Shown piece after piece: positions 55,826 through 64,000 of a stretch of 64,000 nucleotides of DNA (position 1 is its first letter; every line of letters starts with the position of its first letter). The position numbers and the translations under genes are program-made. Origin of the DNA: an uncultured Marinifilum sp. (GTDB lineage: Bacteria; Bacteroidota; Bacteroidia; Bacteroidales; Marinifilaceae). The DNA lies in assembly GCF_963677195.1 (NCBI RefSeq), contig NZ_OY781918.1:1910923-1974922 (forward strand), read 5' to 3'. The notes beneath the pieces were generated by a model. It did not search any database. It saw only the letters and a program-made list of their open reading frames with translations, and was not told the origin of the DNA.

Positions 55826-57826
55826 ATGGTGCATAACAACGAAAGAGATGAATTGTTGAAAAACAATTACAGTGAAGATGAATTGAGATTTTTAAACTTG
55901 CTGGCCGAAAAATTTCCCACTGTTCAGGCTGCCTGTACCGAAATTATTAATCTGGAATCTATACTTAATTTACCCAAAGGAACAGAACATTTTCTAACAG
56001 ATATACATGGAGAATATGAGACTTTTAGCCATGTGTTAAGAAATGCTTCGGGAATGGTGCGCAAAAAAATAGATATTGTGTATGGAGATTCTTTGGCCGA
56101 GAAAGATAAAAAGCAGTTGGCAACATTAATTTATTATCCCGAGGAAAAACTTAAACTAATTACCAACCAGCAAGAAGATTTAAATTATTGGTTTGGAATT
56201 ACGCTTCGTCGTTTAATTGATGTAGCTCGGGTTTCGGCTGATAAATACACTCAATCGAAAGTACGAAAAGCAATGCCAGTCGATTTTGCTTACGTGATAG
56301 ATGAGTTGTTAAACGAACCTACAGCTAAGAAAGAAAAGTATTTCGATTGTATTATTCAATCTATTATTGATGTTGACAGAGCCAATCAATTTATTGTTGC
56401 AATCAGTAAATTTATACAGCGATTATTAATAGATCGCTTACATATTATTGGCGATATTTACGATCGAGGTCCTTTTGCAGATAAAGTTATGGATCTTATT
56501 CACGATCATTATTCAGTTGATATACAATGGGGAAATCATGATATTGTATGGATGGCAGCGGCAACAGGAATTCGTGCCAGTATAGCCGCCGTAATTCGTT
56601 TAAGCGCACGATACAATAACCTGGATACTCTGGAAGATGCCTATGGAATAAATTTGATGCCCTTGGCTACCTTTGCAATGAAGGCTTATGAGAATGATCC
56701 ATGCGAAGCTTTTATCCCTAAAAATACACCAGCAGAAAATATTGGCTCTACGCATATTAAATTAACAAGTAAGATGCACAAGGCCATTATGGTAATTGAA
56801 ATGAAATTGGCCGGAGAAATAATAAGACGAAGTCCGGAAATGGAAATGGATGATCGATTACTACTCGATAAAATCGATTATGAGAAAGGTACCATAAGCA
56901 TTGATGGTCGCGAACTTCCTTTAAACGATAAATCATTTCCTACCATAGATCCTAAAAATCCTTATGAACTCACAAAAGAGGAAAAGGAGTTGGCCGAGAA
57001 GCTTCGTTATTCTTTTTTGTATTGTGAAAAGTTGCAGCGCCATATCAAAACCTTGTTTTCGAAAGGTGGTACTTACCTTTCTTACAACTCAAATCTTTTG
57101 TTTCATGGTTGCATCCCTTTAGACGAAAATGGAGATTTTAAAGAGCTTTGTTTGCAAGGAGAAAAATACAAAGGGAAATCTCTTTGCGATCAGTTCGATT
57201 TAATTTGCCGCCGTGCCTACTTTAATCGTGAACATCCCGAAAAAACCAGTAAAGATAGGGCGTATATGTGGTATCTTTGGAGCGGTGCGTATTCTCCTTT
57301 ATTCGGGAAAAAGAAAATGGCAACATTCGAACGTTATTTTCTCGACGATAAAGAAGTACAGAAAGAAGAGACTAATATGTACTATAAATTAAGAGACGAT
57401 AAGGAGGCGTGTTCTCGTATTTTGGAAGAATTTGGACTCGATCCGGAAGTTTCTCACATTATTAATGGGCATGTGCCTGTAAAAGTTGCAAAAGGAGAAA
57501 GCCCCGTAAAGGCCGATGGAAAACTTTTCGTGATTGATGGAGGAATGTCGAAACCCTACCAAAAAGTAACTGGTATTGCAGGTTATACCTTAATTTATGA
57601 TTCTTATAGCTTAATACTTGCAGAACATACCTCTTTCGAATCAAAACAAAGAGCTATACTCGATGAAATTGATATTGTATCAACAAGAAGTATGATTGAG
57701 CATGCAACAACACGAATTCGCGTTGGTGATACCATAATTGGTGAAAATCTGCGCCAGCAAATTCAGGATTTAAACCGATTACTGGAAGCTTATCGAAAAG
57801 GAGTAGTGAAAATTAAGAGAGTGTAG
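55826..57826 (+). CDS. fbp: Fructose-1,6-bisphosphatase class III
   Basis: Gluconeogenic phosphatase of 666 residues with the metallophosphatase motifs FLTDIHGEYETF, GDIYDRGPFADK and WGNHDIVWMAAAT, and further metal ligands around IINGHVPVK. Class III enzymes occur in Firmicutes and Bacteroidota. It follows glycerate kinase after 166 bases, which would suit growth on glycerate-yielding substrates where hexose phosphates must be made. Confidence 0.95.
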   Translation: MVHNNERDELLKNNYSEDELRFLNLLAEKFPTVQAACTEIINLESILNLPKGTEHFLTDIHGEYETFSHVLRNASGMVRKKIDIVYGDSLAEKDKKQLATLIYYPEEKLKLITNQQEDLNYWFGITLRRLIDVARVSADKYTQSKVRKAMPVDFAYVIDELLNEPTAKKEKYFDCIIQSIIDVDRANQFIVAISKFIQRLLIDRLHIIGDIYDRGPFADKVMDLIHDHYSVDIQWGNHDIVWMAAATGIRASIAAVIRLSARYNNLDTLEDAYGINLMPLATFAMKAYENDPCEAFIPKNTPAENIGSTHIKLTSKMHKAIMVIEMKLAGEIIRRSPEMEMDDRLLLDKIDYEKGTISIDGRELPLNDKSFPTIDPKNPYELTKEEKELAEKLRYSFLYCEKLQRHIKTLFSKGGTYLSYNSNLLFHGCIPLDENGDFKELCLQGEKYKGKSLCDQFDLICRRAYFNREHPEKTSKDRAYMWYLWSGAYSPLFGKKKMATFERYFLDDKEVQKEETNMYYKLRDDKEACSRILEEFGLDPEVSHIINGHVPVKVAKGESPVKADGKLFVIDGGMSKPYQKVTGIAGYTLIYDSYSLILAEHTSFESKQRAILDEIDIVSTRSMIEHATTRIRVGDTIIGENLRQQIQDLNRLLEAYRKGVVKIKRV

Positions 57827-58245
57827 CAAAAAAGAGCATTTCAAATAATGTAATGACTTATATTTGAGATGTTAATTTTATAAAATGCAATGCCTAAGTT
57901 ATCTCATTTGTACCTTAAAGTACTGCAATTGTATTTAATTATCTCATAGATAACTTTAATTCATTGTTTTATGGAAATCATTCAAAAAATAGATAAATAA
58001 CGTTCTACGTACAGGGAAAGCACTTAAAATCCATTATTTAATAAAGAAAAAAATCCTTAATAATAAAGCTTCTATTAGCACAATCTCTTTGTGTATATCC
58101 TTAATGTTCTGACTTTTTTTTTCTTAATCGGTGGCAGTAGTTTTTTAATTAAATTATCTCCTTATAATATGTTAAGGGGATATGTTAAGACGAAAATTGA
58201 TGAGATGTGAAAATGGATCAGAAAAATTAATTATTGTCATATTGA

Positions 58246-58273
58246 TATTAATGGGTAATTATACCCATTAATA
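58246..58273. repeat. Perfect 12-bp inverted repeat
   Basis: TATTAATGGGTA / TACCCATTAATA around ATTA loop. There is no T run, so it is more likely an operator or RNA structure than a terminator. Confidence 0.7.
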
Positions 58274-58525
58274 GGTAGTTTATAATTATTTGCCACTTTA
58301 TCTAATTAAATTACTTGAAGGGAAATAATTAATATGAATTCTTTCACAGATAGAGAAAATATGAACTTATAATTGGGGAATTTTATCATTTTACAACTTA
58401 CTTTTTATATGTTTTACAATATCTTAAGTGATTTTTTTTAATTTTTTGACGAAAGTAATCGCGGCCATTTAAGATATTGAATAACAGTGTGTTATCCACG
58501 TAAAATGAAAAGGTAAAGCGATATT

Positions 58526-58537
58526 CAAACGTTTACG
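58526..58537. promoter_or_regulatory. LacI-like operator upstream of the carboxyltransferase operon
   Basis: CAAACGTTTACG, sharing AAACGTTTACGTA with the operator at 43779-43792. The central AAACGTTT is a perfect palindrome. About 240 bases ahead of the start codon, so either the transcript start is far upstream or this is a remote site. Confidence 0.5.
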
Positions 58538-58776
58538 TATGCAAACTGCTGTTTTTAAACAGTTTCATATCTACAATGAAAGTATATATATTCGCCATTA
58601 AATAATGAAATAATTCTTTAAACGATATTGAAGTTTAAACAGACAAATTTATTTCAATTGAAACAAAAAGTTTAGATGAACAATTGAAATATAGATTGTA
58701 AAAATAGAATAGCAATTGAAGTAAATTAGAAATTCCTTGAGGTTTTCTTAGCATATTACTCGAAAAAAAATAAAAA

Positions 58777-60333
58777 ATGAAGGTATCTGAAAAATTAGAT
58801 CTCTTAAAGAAAAAAAGAGAAGAAGTTAAAAAGATGGGCGGAGATGCTCGTGTTGCAAAGCAACATGAAAAAGGTAAGCTTTCTGCACGCGAGAGAATAG
58901 ACTTGCTTTTTGATGAAGGAAGTTTTAGAGAATTGGATATGTTTGTGGAACATCGTTGTGTAAATTTTGGTTTCGAAACAACCGAAATTGCTGCTGATGG
59001 TGTAATTATTGGCCATGGTTTAGTTAATGGTCGTCCAGTATTTGCTTATTCTCAGGATTTTACTTCAAGAGGTGGATCTCTTGGTGAAATGCATGCTGCA
59101 AAAATCTGTAAAGTAATGGATTTGGCTGTAAGTGCTGGTGCTCCTATTGTTGGATTGAACGATTCGGGTGGAGCTCGTGTTGAAGAAGGAGTTGATGCTT
59201 TAAAAGGTTATGGTGATGTTTTCATGCGTAACTCTAGAGCTTCAGGAGTAATTCCTCAGATTTCTGCTATTTTGGGTCCTTGTGCTGGTGGAGCGGTATA
59301 TTCTCCAGCAATGACTGACTTTGTATATATGGTTAAAAAGCAGAGTCACATGTTTATTACATCTCCTTATGTAATTAAAACAGTAACAGGTGAAGAAACT
59401 ACTTTCGAAGAGCTTGGTGGAGCTATGGCTCACAATGCTAAAAGTGGTAATGCACATTTCGCCTGCGATTCAGATGAAGAGACTATTGAGTCGATTCGCG
59501 ATATTTTAGGTTACCTACCTAATAATAACTTAGAGGAAACTCCTCAGTTGCCAATGGGTGACGATCCAGAGCGTGTTTGTGAAGAACTGGATACTATTAT
59601 TCCAGACGATCCAAAAACACCTTACGATATGAAGTCTGTTATCGAATCAGTTCTTGATCAGGGTGAGTTTTACGAAGTTCATGAGTACTATGCAGAGAAT
59701 GCTATTGTTGGTTTTGGTCGATTAGACAACCAATCGGTAGGTATTATCGCAAACCAACCAATGATTCAGGCAGGTTGTTTAGATATTGATGCTTCTGATA
59801 AAATTTCTCGCTTTGTTCGTACTTGTGATGCTTTTAATATTCCATTGATCACATTTGTAGATGTTCCAGGATATCTTCCAGGAGTACAGCAAGAGCTAGG
59901 TGGTATTATCCGTCACGGAGCAAAATTACTTTGGAGTTATGCCGAAGCTACTGTACCTAAATTTACTGTGGTAACACGTAAAGATTATGGTGGAGCTTAT
60001 TTAGCAATGTGTGCTAAGCCATTAGGAGCCGATATGGTATTTGCATGGCCAACTGCCGAAATTGCAGTAATGGGTGCCAAAGGTGCCGTAGAAGTAATTT
60101 CTACTTACAAAAAAGAAATTGCTGCTGCTGATGATAGACAAGCTAAAACTGATGAGAAAATCAAGGAATACGAAGAAGCATTTAACGTTCCTTATTTAGC
60201 AGCTCAACGTGGACATATCGACGACGTAATTCTTCCTAGCGAAACTCGTTCAAGATTGATTGATGCCATGAAAGCTATGCATACAAAAGCAGAGGTTTTA
60301 CCAGCTAAAAAGCACGGAAATATTCCATTGTAA
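58777..60333 (+). CDS. Acyl-CoA carboxyltransferase (MmdA / transcarboxylase 12S type)
   Basis: 518-residue carboxyltransferase that moves CO2 between (methylmalonyl-)CoA and biotin. Two crotonase-fold halves are present: the N-half with RGGSLGEMHAAKI, NDSGGARVEEG and GPCAGGAVYSPAMTDF; the C-half with FVDVPGYLPGVQQE and GGAYLAMCAKPLGADMVFAWP. It resembles MmdA, PccB and the 12S subunit of Propionibacterium transcarboxylase. It leads a three-gene set with no sodium-pump membrane subunit in the window, favouring a soluble complex. Symbol withheld because these activities share the fold. Confidence 0.92.
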   Translation: MKVSEKLDLLKKKREEVKKMGGDARVAKQHEKGKLSARERIDLLFDEGSFRELDMFVEHRCVNFGFETTEIAADGVIIGHGLVNGRPVFAYSQDFTSRGGSLGEMHAAKICKVMDLAVSAGAPIVGLNDSGGARVEEGVDALKGYGDVFMRNSRASGVIPQISAILGPCAGGAVYSPAMTDFVYMVKKQSHMFITSPYVIKTVTGEETTFEELGGAMAHNAKSGNAHFACDSDEETIESIRDILGYLPNNNLEETPQLPMGDDPERVCEELDTIIPDDPKTPYDMKSVIESVLDQGEFYEVHEYYAENAIVGFGRLDNQSVGIIANQPMIQAGCLDIDASDKISRFVRTCDAFNIPLITFVDVPGYLPGVQQELGGIIRHGAKLLWSYAEATVPKFTVVTRKDYGGAYLAMCAKPLGADMVFAWPTAEIAVMGAKGAVEVISTYKKEIAAADDRQAKTDEKIKEYEEAFNVPYLAAQRGHIDDVILPSETRSRLIDAMKAMHTKAEVLPAKKHGNIPL

Positions 60334-60374
60334 AAAAAAGACTTTTAATAAATTAATTATTAATACAAATAATT

Positions 60375-60563
60375 ATGACACGAGAAGAAAAGATTAAAAA
60401 AGCAGTTCTTGTAGCAGTTGCTCACCACATAGAATTAGAGAAAGCTGAAGCAGTAAAAGTTGAAAGTTCGACTAATGGTTCTTGGTCACGTACTGGCATT
60501 AAAATGAATATGGCCAAACGTAAGATTGTACAGCTTCGTGGTCGAAGCCTGCGAAGTGCATAA
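60375..60563 (+). CDS. Small 62-residue protein within the carboxyltransferase operon
   Basis: Not recognised by domain. Soluble, no membrane helix, N-terminal helix TREEKIKKAVLVAVAHHIEL and a basic C-terminus WSRTGIKMNMAKRK. In decarboxylase operons a small gamma/delta subunit (OadG or MmdD type) occupies this position; those usually start with a membrane helix, and only the C-terminal part resembles this protein. It may bridge the carboxyltransferase and the biotin-bearing subunit. Good spacing (41 bases after, 59 before) and codon use like its neighbours support a real gene. Confidence 0.75.
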   Translation: MTREEKIKKAVLVAVAHHIELEKAEAVKVESSTNGSWSRTGIKMNMAKRKIVQLRGRSLRSA

Positions 60564-60622
60564 TTCTATTTTCCTGTTTATTGGGAAAAGTATTAATTTA
60601 AGAAAAATAAAAAGATAAAAAC

Positions 60623-62527
60623 ATGATATTCGATAAGCACGGGGTTTTACAAATGACCCAAATGAATTATGGCAGCGATCGTCCAAAAGCTGAAAATCCA
60701 ATTAAAATTAACGACGTAAGTTTACGTGATGGCCACCAGTCATTATTCGCAACTCGCGGTCGTACTGAAGATATGTTGCCAGTAGCAGAAATGATTGATG
60801 AAGCAGGATATAATGCTGTTGAAACATGGGGTGGAGCTACTTTTGATACTATGCACCGTTTCTTGGGTGAAGATCCATGGGAGCGTCTAAGAGTATTGAA
60901 AAAATACATGCCAAAAACACCATTTTCAATGCTTCTTCGTGGACAGAATGTGGTAGGATACCGTAACTACGCTGATGATGTAGTTCAGTCTTTTGTTCAA
61001 AGATCAATAGATAACGGTATGGATATCTTCCGTTGTTTCGATGCATTGAATGATTTCAGAAATTTCGAAACAGCAGCTAAAGTTATTAAGGATAACAAAA
61101 AGCATTTACAAGGTGTTGTATGTTATACTTTGAACCAACCTCGTTTGGGTGGTGAAGTATACAATATGGAATACTACATTAATAAAGTAAAAGATCTTAT
61201 CGAATTCGGTGTTGATTCTGTTTGTATTAAAGATATGGCCGGATTGATAGCTCCTTATGATATTTATAATTTGGTTCGCGAAATCAAGAAATTTACTGAT
61301 ACACCAATTAACTTGCATACACACTTTACTTCAGGTATGGGTGACCTTGCAATTTTCAAAGCTATCGAAGCTGGTGTAGATATCGTTGATACTTGTATCG
61401 GACCTTATGCTTACCGTACTTCTCATCCAGCAGTTGAGCCAATGATTATGTCATTATTAGGCACAAACCGCGACTCAGGAATGGACATTAATAAGATTAA
61501 TGAGATTGCTGCTGAAATGGAGAAATATATTCCTAAATACAAGCACTTAGACAATAGTCCTAAGTATGCTACTACTGATATCAATGTATTATTACACCAA
61601 ACTCCAGGTGGAATGCTTTCTAACCTTGTTAATCAGTTGAAAGCTATGGATGCATTGGATAAATTACCAGAAGTATATCGTTTACTTCCTAAGGTTCGTA
61701 AAGATCTAGGTAATATTCCATTGGTTACTCCTACATCTCAAATTGTTGGTGTACAAACAGTAAATAATGTACTATTCGATTCTTACGAAGGAGAATATGC
61801 ACAAATTACAAAAGAGGTAAAAGACCTTTGTTACGGATTGTATGGTAAAACTACTCATCCAATTAATCCAGAGGTTCAAAAGAAAGCTCTTAAAGATTAC
61901 CCTAGAGGTGAAGAGCCTATTACAGTTCGTCCAGGATCTATTCTTGAGCCAGAAATGGATGCCGTTAAAGCCGAATTCGGAGATCTTACTAAAGATATTG
62001 ATGATGAAGTTTTATGCGCTCTTTATCCTGTAACAGGAAAACGCTTCTTGAAATGGAAATATGGTTTGGAAGAAGTTCCTGCTGATGTTAAAGCTAAAAC
62101 CATGGCCGAAGTAGAAAAAGAGAATGAACTTGTAAGAAAAGCTCTTTCTGGAGAACTTACTTCTAAAGGAAAAGGTACAGGTCGTGAGCTTGAGGTTACT
62201 GTTGATGGAGAAACCTTTACTGTAGAAGTTAACGATCCTAACGGTCCAGCTACACCTCAGTTTAAAGGTCGTAAGAAAAAAGATGCTGCCAAAGACGAAA
62301 TGGAGTCAGGTAGTGTTGTTGCTCCAATCCCAGGTATGATTGTAGAGTGTAAAGTAAAAGTTGGCGACGAAGTAAAAGTAGGAGATACATTAGTAGTACT
62401 TGAAGCAATGAAGATGATGAACAATCTTGATGCTAAATCGGAAGGTACTGTAAAAGAAATTAAATGCGATTCTGGTGATTCTGTTGCTAAAGGTGATTTG
62501 CTTTTAGTAATTGAGCCAAAAGCCTAA
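60623..62527 (+). CDS. Pyruvate/oxaloacetate carboxyltransferase fused to a biotin domain
   Basis: 634 residues. The HMGL-like barrel begins with NDVSLRDGHQSLFATR and has FRCFDALND, the metal-binding LHTHFTSGMG and ETWGGATFD. A conserved carboxylase domain follows (about 330-480), then a linker and the biotinyl domain with the biotin site Lys597 in EAMKMMN. This is the plan of pyruvate carboxylase subunit B and oxaloacetate decarboxylase alpha, or the fused equivalent of the 5S and 1.3S subunits of transcarboxylase. Paired with the 12S-like subunit upstream, methylmalonyl-CoA:pyruvate carboxyl transfer is a plausible role. No biotin carboxylase gene is present. Confidence 0.92.
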   Translation: MIFDKHGVLQMTQMNYGSDRPKAENPIKINDVSLRDGHQSLFATRGRTEDMLPVAEMIDEAGYNAVETWGGATFDTMHRFLGEDPWERLRVLKKYMPKTPFSMLLRGQNVVGYRNYADDVVQSFVQRSIDNGMDIFRCFDALNDFRNFETAAKVIKDNKKHLQGVVCYTLNQPRLGGEVYNMEYYINKVKDLIEFGVDSVCIKDMAGLIAPYDIYNLVREIKKFTDTPINLHTHFTSGMGDLAIFKAIEAGVDIVDTCIGPYAYRTSHPAVEPMIMSLLGTNRDSGMDINKINEIAAEMEKYIPKYKHLDNSPKYATTDINVLLHQTPGGMLSNLVNQLKAMDALDKLPEVYRLLPKVRKDLGNIPLVTPTSQIVGVQTVNNVLFDSYEGEYAQITKEVKDLCYGLYGKTTHPINPEVQKKALKDYPRGEEPITVRPGSILEPEMDAVKAEFGDLTKDIDDEVLCALYPVTGKRFLKWKYGLEEVPADVKAKTMAEVEKENELVRKALSGELTSKGKGTGRELEVTVDGETFTVEVNDPNGPATPQFKGRKKKDAAKDEMESGSVVAPIPGMIVECKVKVGDEVKVGDTLVVLEAMKMMNNLDAKSEGTVKEIKCDSGDSVAKGDLLLVIEPKA

Positions 62528-62553
62528 TGACTATTTAATTATTGAGTTTTTAT

Positions 62554-62588
62554 TACCCCCTAAATTTATTTTTAGGGGGTATTTTTTT
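62554..62588 (+). terminator. Intrinsic terminator of the carboxyltransferase operon
   Basis: Perfect 11-bp stem TACCCCCTAAA/TTTAGGGGGTA, loop TTTATT, followed by T7. Confidence 0.92.
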
Positions 62589-62629
62589 AATATTGCACAT
62601 AGTTTTACTAGGTAAGTTGTGTTTTTTAA

Positions 62630-62637
62630 TATATTTG
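62630..62637 (+). promoter_or_regulatory. Predicted -7 box
   Basis: TATATTTG fits TAnnTTTG and lies 84 bases before the next gene, just after the operon terminator. Confidence 0.45.
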
Positions 62638-62720
62638 CACTCGTATTAATAATGGGTTTTAATTGCGAAAACTAAGATTTTATTAAAGACTAATTTTCGT
62701 ATGAATTTCGAAAGAAGGCT

Positions 62721-63170
62721 ATGGAAAATATAATGGAGTATTTTATCGATCCCGATAAAAAGTTGATCGTAGAATATTATTGTGGAGAGTTTAAGATTGA
62801 GGAGTTGATTGACTGTAAATTTGATATAGCAAGCGATGAACAATACAATCCTAATTATCATGTTCTTCATGATATTAGAGATGCTATATTTCTTTTCTCC
62901 TTCGAGGAAATTAATAAATATGTAGAGTTTTTAGAGGGTGATTCTAAATATATTGGTAAAAGAAAATCAATTGTGTTAGCTTCTACGCCAGAACAGGTTG
63001 TAGTAGGCTTGGGTTTGGATATGCAAAAACGAGATTTGCCCATAAATATTAAGGTTGCCAGTACTTTTAAAACAGCCTTCGAATTTTTTAAACTTCCTTT
63101 ATCCGAAATAGAGAAGGCAGAATCGTGGATAGAATACCACAGAAGTAAAAACAATATTATTATAAAATAA
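62721..63170 (+). CDS. Unknown 149-residue protein, STAS-like
   Basis: Not firmly recognised. Alternating strands and helices, with an opening that resembles STAS/SpoIIAA-like small proteins (FIDPDKKLIVEYYCGEFKIEEL followed by HVLHDIRDA). No signal peptide or membrane helix. Monocistronic, with its own promoter box, and convergent with the regulator that follows. Confidence 0.65.
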   Translation: MENIMEYFIDPDKKLIVEYYCGEFKIEELIDCKFDIASDEQYNPNYHVLHDIRDAIFLFSFEEINKYVEFLEGDSKYIGKRKSIVLASTPEQVVVGLGLDMQKRDLPINIKVASTFKTAFEFFKLPLSEIEKAESWIEYHRSKNNIIIK

Positions 63171-63285
63171 GAAATTCGCTTTTTTATTTTACAAAGGCAT
63201 ACTTGATATGTAAAAATATAAGAATTACTTAGCCGATTATCAGACTGTAAGCTGTTGATCTTTTCGATTAAGTTTTCCTAATATT

Positions 63286-64000
63286 TTATATCTTATCGAT
63301 AAAACTAACCAAATTGTCTTCTCTTTCCAGTTTTAACTTCTTACGAATGCGATAGCGCGATGTGTTTACACCATTCAATGAAATGTTTAGCAATTGTGCC
63401 ATTTCTTTAGATGAAAAGTTCAATTTAATCAAAGCACAATGCTTTAGTTCGGTAGGTGTTAATTCTGGGAAACGAGATTTTAGCTTTTCATAAAATCCTT
63501 TGTTTACATCAATAAATCGCTTATCAAACTCTTGCCACAACTTTAATCTTCCAGTAGTTTTTAGTTTTACCGATTTTAGCAAAACCTCATTAGCCGGAGC
63601 ATATTTATTTATTGATTCAACTAAATCATTAATCATTGCATCTTTATCTATTAAACGAAGGGTAAAAGAGGTTAATTCTTTATTTTTCATTTCTACCAAT
63701 ACTCTATTTTTTTCTTCTTGTATCTGGGCCTTATTGCTTTGCCTTTCTTTCTCAATCTTATGCTTTTTACGCTGAAACTGTATTCGAAATACCAGCAAAG
63801 CAATAATGAAAAGAGCAAAAGAACTTATTAAAAACATTCGAATTCGAAGGTTGCTAGCTTTTTGCTGTATAAGCTCTTTGTCTCGTTTTAAAATAATGCG
63901 GTCGCGTTCAATTATTTTTTCTCGATAGATATTTCTAATATTAAGTATTCCTGAATTCTGAAATCCCTTTGTACTGAACAGTTCCTCGTTTAACTCTTTT
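63286..64000 (-). CDS. TPR/LuxR-type HTH membrane regulator (partial, N-terminus outside window)
   Basis: The frame is open to the window edge, so the gene continues beyond it. Visible order: coiled-coil (KIIERDRIILKRDKEL), one membrane helix (MFLISSFALFIIALLVF), a second charged coiled coil, and a C-terminal LuxR-like HTH with LTPTELKHCALIKLNFSSK followed by EMAQLLNISLNGVNTSRYRI. This is the plan of membrane-bound TPR regulators of Bacteroidota, similar in layout to the protein at 25571 but with a different C-terminal domain. Target unknown. Confidence 0.85.
   Translation of the reverse strand, partial: KELNEELFSTKGFQNSGILNIRNIYREKIIERDRIILKRDKELIQQKASNLRIRMFLISSFALFIIALLVFRIQFQRKKHKIEKERQSNKAQIQEEKNRVLVEMKNKELTSFTLRLIDKDAMINDLVESINKYAPANEVLLKSVKLKTTGRLKLWQEFDKRFIDVNKGFYEKLKSRFPELTPTELKHCALIKLNFSSKEMAQLLNISLNGVNTSRYRIRKKLKLEREDNLVSFIDKI

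Larger units (their letters stand above)
57827..58776. other. 950-bp gene-free region before the carboxyltransferase genes
   Basis: No open frame or known RNA. It holds a promoter-like TATATTTG (57859), a perfect 12-bp hairpin (58246-58273), a LacI-like palindrome (58526-58537) and three CAATTGAA words (58655, 58681, 58713). The length and sites suggest a complex promoter for the carboxyltransferase operon. Confidence 0.55.

Noticed and set aside
1..64000. tRNA, rRNA, CRISPR or known riboswitch
   Set aside because: No cloverleaf with a GTTCRA loop, no regular direct repeats with unique spacers and no familiar riboswitch core was seen by eye; a covariance-model search would be the decisive test.

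Overview
The window reads as chromosome of a low-GC member of the Bacteroidota. Evidence: a SusB-like GH97 glucosidase, a TonB-dependent receptor with a carboxypeptidase-like N-domain, TPR regulators with a C-terminal HTH beside carbohydrate genes, promoter-like TAnnTTTG boxes, few obvious Shine-Dalgarno sequences, class III fructose-bisphosphatase and a two-gene LysO exporter. A glycyl-radical enzyme and a biotin carboxyltransferase cluster suggest an anaerobe or facultative anaerobe. A marine Marinilabiliales-type lineage is my inference, not something shown here. I recognised no tRNA, rRNA or CRISPR.

Layout. 0-2 kb: flavodoxin and an IS982-type insertion sequence. 2.1-7.7 kb: glycyl-radical activase, a hydroxyproline-dehydratase-like enzyme and dipeptidyl peptidase IV, which together suggest use of proline/hydroxyproline-rich peptides. 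7.7-11.2 kb: accessory stretch with a 20-bp-periodic repeat, a candidate small RNA, an unknown membrane protein, a NifX-like protein and a YtxH/holin-like envelope trio. 11.2-25.4 kb: branched-chain amino acid block ilvD-ilvB-ilvN-ilvC / leuA-leuC-leuD-cimA-like-leuB / ilvA. It is preceded by two tandem leader-peptide attenuators, and a third leader lies ahead of leuA. ilvE is not in the window.

25.5-36.8 kb: DUF6377-type regulator and GH97 enzyme, a tricorn-like protease, an NfeD/flotillin pair, split LysO and a DUF493 protein. 37-42.7 kb: an RND efflux operon whose TolC-like gene is frameshifted. 42.7-57.8 kb: a LacI-type regulator (also frameshifted) divergent from a TonB receptor, then an SSS symporter, GT4 glycosyltransferase, GH13_18 phosphorylase and GH38 mannosidase, followed by glycerate kinase and fructose-bisphosphatase. 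Together the last group looks like a pathway for taking up and breaking down mannosyl/glucosyl-glycerate compatible solutes into glycolysis/gluconeogenesis.

58.7-62.5 kb: a methylmalonyl-CoA-type carboxyltransferase, a 62-residue protein and a pyruvate/oxaloacetate carboxyltransferase fused to a biotin domain. This set looks like a soluble transcarboxylase. 62.7-64 kb: an unknown small protein and the C-terminal part of a TPR/HTH regulator that runs off the window.

The strongest hunt results are the tandem ilv attenuators with the separate leu attenuator, the glycosyl-glycerate locus, the transcarboxylase-like cluster, the shared LacI-like palindromes at 43.78 and 58.53 kb, and the 20-bp-periodic CAGG/CCTG array at 7.69-7.90 kb.
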